Source: a virus. From it: a stretch of 64,000 nucleotides of DNA. The stretch lies in the IMG/VR virus record IMGVR_UViG_3300032235_000776, positions 1 to 64,000 of that record. One strand, 5' to 3'. A program made the translations under genes and the position numbers. Position 1 is the first letter of the stretch. Each line of letters starts with the position of its first letter. This document shows positions 59,858 through 64,000 of this stretch, in pieces. Below the pieces are notes generated by a model that saw nothing but the letters and a program-made list of their open reading frames with translations, was not told the origin of the DNA and searched no databases.

Positions 59858-62800
59858 GTTTAAATTGTATAAGCGCAGATCAGATTAAAGATCTTGAAAT
59901 AAAATATGGAATAACAAATTTAAGTATATTTTCTACTTTAACTCAAATAGAATTACTTGATGATTATTTAGGTAAGGTATCTTTAAAAGATATAAAAGAA
60001 AAAGAAAAAGAAGCAGTAAGAAAAAATCTAAGAGAAGATATACTTGATTTACTTAATGCATTAAATTCTAATGTTGAAGGAGAATCTACATCTATTAATA
60101 AAAATAGTTTTTATGTTCAATTAAAAACAGGAACTGAGGATAAAGATGTAGAAAAAGGATTTAGTAGATTTGATCTAGGTGATTTCTCTGAGATGTTTAA
60201 CTCTGCTTTTATATCTCTATATAATTCAGCATCTTTATTTCAATTGTTAAATGATGAAAAGAAAGCTGCAGGAGTAAAAAGATCAGAGTTTAAAAATGAA
60301 AACTTAACTAAAGTATTTTATAAGTTTTTAAAGCAAATAGATGAAATTACTAAGAAAGAGAATATATTTAGATTAAATGCTATTAAAGAAGTATTTAAGA
60401 ACGAGGATGCTCCCTTTAAAAATTATGAAAAAGATGTTGAGACTAAGATGTTCTATGTAGAACAGGTCTTTCCATTTATGATTGATTTTCTTAGAATGTA
60501 TTATCAAGAATACTTTAAACCAAATATTTGGGCCCCAAAATTTGCAGAAGCAAAAGTGGGTAATGCAGCAAATAGTACTATTGATGAACTTGTAAGAATA
60601 AACCCAGAGTTTGGTGCTTTATCTAGAAGTAAAGATATTCTTGTAGGAACAAATAGAGCCTTTATTGAGTTAGAAGAAGAACTATCTAAAAAGGGTCTAA
60701 CAGTAGAAAAGAAGATAGAAATCATAAACAACTCTCCTTTTAATAAAGTTGCAGATGTATTAATGGAGGCTTTCAGGTATAATGACAAGTCTTTTGGAGG
60801 AATGCAAGATGTTAATAGTGAGGAAATTGCAGAGACAGATGAGGAAAATAATATTCAATCTTCTGATGATACTAAAATTACTAGAGAAGGATTCTCTTCT
60901 TCTGGTAATGAAAAATCAGGTTTTGATTCTGCAAGCAGTGAAACAAAATTAGTATTATCTTCTTTATTTGATATTGGTCCGGAAGGAATGGTTACTGATA
61001 TCTATGGACTTCCAACATTATTAAATGAAGTAGATACTTTTAAACAATTAAGCAAGCTACTGAGAGGTAAAATAGATTACTCAGTTTTCTATAAAACTCT
61101 TCAAGAAAATAGAGAAAAGTATCCATTTATTAAACAATTACTTAGTGATTATTTACCAATTGATCCATCTAAAGATATTGAAGAATTCTTTGATGATCCA
61201 AAATATAATGACAGTAAAAGAAAGTATTTATATAGAGTTAAACAGGCTTTCTTACAGGACCTATCTAAGGATAGATTAGAGGCTAAGGAGATCAATTTAT
61301 TCTTAAAAAAGAAATGGAAGAAAAACGGAACTTCTTATAATGCAATTAGAGCAGAAGTAAATAACGCTAAACAGAAAACACAAGTTTCCATAAAAAGAGA
61401 TGCAACTACTCGTTTCCACCAAAAATATTTTAAAGAGAAACAAAAAGTATTTGGGGAAGCACTAGTAGGTAGTAATCAAAAAATAAGATTAGAGACTTTA
61501 GTAAAAGCGGCTTTAAAGTTTAAAAAAGTAAGTACTCAGTCCCTGGATGACATAAACTTAAAAGATGTGCTAGATATACTAGCTGTTTTTGGTATTGTAC
61601 CTTCTAGAAGTGTAAAATCATTAAGAGGTATAAAGAGATTAATAACCGAAGAGAAAAAGGGTAAAAAAAGCATAGAAAGATTTTTTAGTTTACTACCACT
61701 TGAAGATAACTCCTTGTTTAAAGCAATAGTCACGGATACAAGTAAAAAAAGAATACCAGAAGAAGTAAAGTATTTACAAAAAATAATTTTATCAAAAATA
61801 AAAGAATTTGAGAATAAACCTCAAAGTCTAGAAAATACTCAAGATCTTATTGCTGCCTTAAAGAATCCAGAGTTTATAAATGCAACTCTTAAATCATTAA
61901 AGGTAATAGAAGAAACAAATAATTATACTCTTCAAAATGCAATTAATACAAATAACAAAGTTAAATCATTAGTTGAAGGGTATATAACCTTAATAACAGA
62001 TAGATTTATAGATAGTAAAAAAATATCTTCATCCAAAGAAAAAGGTAAGATATCTTTAACTGCAAAAGAATTAGAAAATAACTTACTTGATGAATTTGAA
62101 GCACTAAATAGAAGAGAGTTAAATGATGAGCTTACAAATAAAATTTCTTCAGCTGAAGAAGCAGACAAACTATTTGATAAACTTACAAACTTAACAGACC
62201 CTATGAATCAATTACAAGACATCATGGATGGATTGTATAAAAGTTATTATGCTTTGGAAGGTGATTACGTATTAGAAGATGATGGTATTACAGATTTTTC
62301 CGGTAAACCAAGGCACTTAATTCAATCTCTTAATAACTTAAAAATTAAAGAAAACGATTTAAATGAAAGAAGTAATAAATTATTAGTTCGTTTCCCTGAG
62401 TTGGACCCTAAAAGAAATCCTTTAATTAAGAGTTCTTTTATATTTAATTTACTTTATGATATTGATGCTGATGGAAATATAAAACCAAAATCCCAAAGCA
62501 ATCTTAAAATAAGTATTAACAGTATCTTAGGGGTTAAATTAGAAAGTAAAGATGTAAACTCTGGAGGATTATCCATTAATAGTCAGTATGAACAGGACCA
62601 AATATTATCTTCAATGATATTATTGTTATTTAATGGTCACGAAGAAAGTATGAACGTAGATAAAGAAGCTGCGTATAACATATTATTTAAAGGATTGAAT
62701 CCTACTGAATATCTTGGTACTACTGAAAAAGTCACAATGACAAAAGACTTTTTACCAATACCTTCTTCTATTATTTCCAATTTTTTTACCGGAGTATCCG

Positions 62801-64000
62801 TGGAAGAATTACAAAGTGATAAAACTATAAAGGTTAAAAAGTATTTAAATTATGCTAAGGGTAACAAAGGGTTAAAAGCAATTGAACCAATTGCAGGATT
62901 GTATAAAAACTACTTAACTCACTATCTATTAATGTATTATAAAATTGAAAAAGGAGATTTACAATATGTTAAAGATGAATATGAAAATTTAGGTAAAAAC
63001 TATAAAGGCTTAGGATTATTCGAAAAAGATAGTTCTAAAGATCCTAAAAACTATATAATTGATGCTAAATTAAAAGAACAACTGAAACAATCAGTACTAG
63101 AATTAAATTTAGAAGGTAAATCTTTAGGTGAGATGACTCAAGAAATTGAGAATGTAATTCTTAATTCAAAAGGTAAAACCAAAACAAAAAGTGGCTACAT
63201 GGATTTCCAACAAGGATTATTTAACCACTTTGTAAATCAAGTAGAAGATTTAGTTGATTCTTTAAGAACATACTCTAAAAATTATAGTGAACTTGACAAT
63301 CTAATAAAACTATTTGAAGGAAATGGAAGTGAAGATGCCAAAAATCCTCTACCATATATAAGCGATCTTATAGATACTGCAGATGGTTTTAGACCGGATA
63401 ATACATCTTTATTAAAAGGATTATTACTAAACTATATAGTTAACTATGAAATATTAGCTCAGGAAAAACTGTTATTATTTTATGGTGACCCAATGTTTTT
63501 AAAAGAGTCATCCTATGTTAAAAGAGCAAGTTCTCCTGGCTCTACAGGTACGTTTGCTAATTTAGATCAATGGGATCTAGATTATTTTAACAATCCTAAA
63601 AATAAATCAGCATTTGCATTTGCTAAAGCATTAAATGAAAAATTAATAAAGGAAAAGAAAACTCCTTTAAATATGGACCTTCATAAACTAGATTATAAGT
63701 TTAGATATGGCCAAGTGGAAGATAATATTATAAAGTCTGCAGTTTATAATCAATTATTAGATGGGTTTAAACAATCCATTAAACAAAGATTTGGTGATAA
63801 ATTTAGTGAAAAAGAAATTGATGAAAAAGCCAAAGTAGCTTTAGCAGCATATAATAAACTAAATGAAGCGGATGGTTATGGAGTTATAACTTTAGATTGG
63901 TATAAGATACTTTCTGAATTAACAAAAACTTGGGGACCAGAACAAGATTATGTTTATGACTTACTAGCAGCCGGAAAAGAAGTTCCTTACTCTTTATTAT
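59854..64000 (+). CDS. Giant virion cargo protein, 5' part (runs off window, at least 1382 aa)
   Basis: Open from ATG 59854 to the window end without a stop. Begins MSLNCISADQIKDLEIKYG; Lys/Glu/Asn-rich and mostly helical, like the upstream giant protein. No polymerase DxDGD motif occurs in the visible part. Given the order, it or the next gene may carry the virion RNA polymerase. ATGA overlap indicates equal dosage with the upstream cargo protein. Confidence 0.62.
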   Translation, partial: MSLNCISADQIKDLEIKYGITNLSIFSTLTQIELLDDYLGKVSLKDIKEKEKEAVRKNLREDILDLLNALNSNVEGESTSINKNSFYVQLKTGTEDKDVEKGFSRFDLGDFSEMFNSAFISLYNSASLFQLLNDEKKAAGVKRSEFKNENLTKVFYKFLKQIDEITKKENIFRLNAIKEVFKNEDAPFKNYEKDVETKMFYVEQVFPFMIDFLRMYYQEYFKPNIWAPKFAEAKVGNAANSTIDELVRINPEFGALSRSKDILVGTNRAFIELEEELSKKGLTVEKKIEIINNSPFNKVADVLMEAFRYNDKSFGGMQDVNSEEIAETDEENNIQSSDDTKITREGFSSSGNEKSGFDSASSETKLVLSSLFDIGPEGMVTDIYGLPTLLNEVDTFKQLSKLLRGKIDYSVFYKTLQENREKYPFIKQLLSDYLPIDPSKDIEEFFDDPKYNDSKRKYLYRVKQAFLQDLSKDRLEAKEINLFLKKKWKKNGTSYNAIRAEVNNAKQKTQVSIKRDATTRFHQKYFKEKQKVFGEALVGSNQKIRLETLVKAALKFKKVSTQSLDDINLKDVLDILAVFGIVPSRSVKSLRGIKRLITEEKKGKKSIERFFSLLPLEDNSLFKAIVTDTSKKRIPEEVKYLQKIILSKIKEFENKPQSLENTQDLIAALKNPEFINATLKSLKVIEETNNYTLQNAINTNNKVKSLVEGYITLITDRFIDSKKISSSKEKGKISLTAKELENNLLDEFEALNRRELNDELTNKISSAEEADKLFDKLTNLTDPMNQLQDIMDGLYKSYYALEGDYVLEDDGITDFSGKPRHLIQSLNNLKIKENDLNERSNKLLVRFPELDPKRNPLIKSSFIFNLLYDIDADGNIKPKSQSNLKISINSILGVKLESKDVNSGGLSINSQYEQDQILSSMILLLFNGHEESMNVDKEAAYNILFKGLNPTEYLGTTEKVTMTKDFLPIPSSIISNFFTGVSVEELQSDKTIKVKKYLNYAKGNKGLKAIEPIAGLYKNYLTHYLLMYYKIEKGDLQYVKDEYENLGKNYKGLGLFEKDSSKDPKNYIIDAKLKEQLKQSVLELNLEGKSLGEMTQEIENVILNSKGKTKTKSGYMDFQQGLFNHFVNQVEDLVDSLRTYSKNYSELDNLIKLFEGNGSEDAKNPLPYISDLIDTADGFRPDNTSLLKGLLLNYIVNYEILAQEKLLLFYGDPMFLKESSYVKRASSPGSTGTFANLDQWDLDYFNNPKNKSAFAFAKALNEKLIKEKKTPLNMDLHKLDYKFRYGQVEDNIIKSAVYNQLLDGFKQSIKQRFGDKFSEKEIDEKAKVALAAYNKLNEADGYGVITLDWYKILSELTKTWGPEQDYVYDLLAAGKEVPYSLL

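Noticed and set aside
51932-64000. Virion RNA polymerase in the giant cargo genes
   Set aside because: No DxDGD-type metal-binding motif in the visible sequence; DIDADG near 62461 does not fit the pattern.
1-64000. Lysogeny genes (integrase, excisionase, attachment site)
   Set aside because: None recognised in this window; the tRNA minihelix alone is not enough to call an attachment site.

Overview
This window looks like part of the genome of a crAss-like phage (order Crassvirales, podovirus-type virion) infecting a Bacteroidetes host. The DNA is AT-rich. The TerL - portal - scaffold - capsid - neck rings - muzzle - giant cargo gene order, the paired IHF/HU-like genes and the PD-(D/E)XK nuclease beside TerL fit that group. 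Many genes carry the Bacteroidetes promoter (TTTG, 19-20 bp, TAnnTTTG), and start codons usually lack a Shine-Dalgarno sequence. The assignment rests on recognised families and synteny; no search was run.

Layout. 1-880: start of a lipoprotein gene on the minus strand, a strongly structured non-coding stretch, a small gene and an array of TTTGTTTAACTTTT-like sites. 879-3730: tiny accessory genes, then PhoH and a ClpP-like protease. 3737-8198: 25 tRNA genes in three operons, with an HNH endonuclease and a few small genes between them. 8199-13615 (minus strand): an operon for a collagen-like GXT-repeat fibre, a permuted papain-fold protein, a two-domain glycosyltransferase and a possible membrane micropeptide. 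13772-36186: late operons for a regulator, IHF/HU-like protein, nuclease, TerL, portal, scaffold, capsid and cysteine-rich virion/neck proteins. 36186-64000: muzzle-like protein, a ferritin, a hydrolase-bearing protein and very large cargo-type proteins running off the end.

The most striking feature is the tRNA region. Each of the three operons starts with a host-type promoter, a short leader ORF and an intrinsic terminator 4-11 bases before the first tRNA. The leader codons match the tRNAs of the operon they precede, isoacceptor by isoacceptor: leader 1 has Asn, Ile, Ala, Lys, Val, Trp, Gly, Asp and Arg(AGA) codons, leader 2 has Tyr, Ser(UCN and AGY), Leu(CUN and UUR) and UAG, leader 3 has Thr, Phe, Gln, Arg(CGT), Pro, Glu, His and Cys. 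In each leader a segment near the end can pair with the 5' arm of the terminator, as an antiterminator. This is the architecture of ribosome-mediated attenuation, applied to tRNA operons that together cover every amino acid plus amber.

The amber suppressor tRNA (anticodon CTA) is followed two bases later by a peptidyl-tRNA hydrolase 2-like gene whose third codon is TAG, so that protein should require suppression. The structural genes contain no in-frame TAG and none stops at TAG. The ferritin keeps all iron-site residues and is translationally coupled inside the virion operon, which makes an iron-related virion or infection role a second lead.
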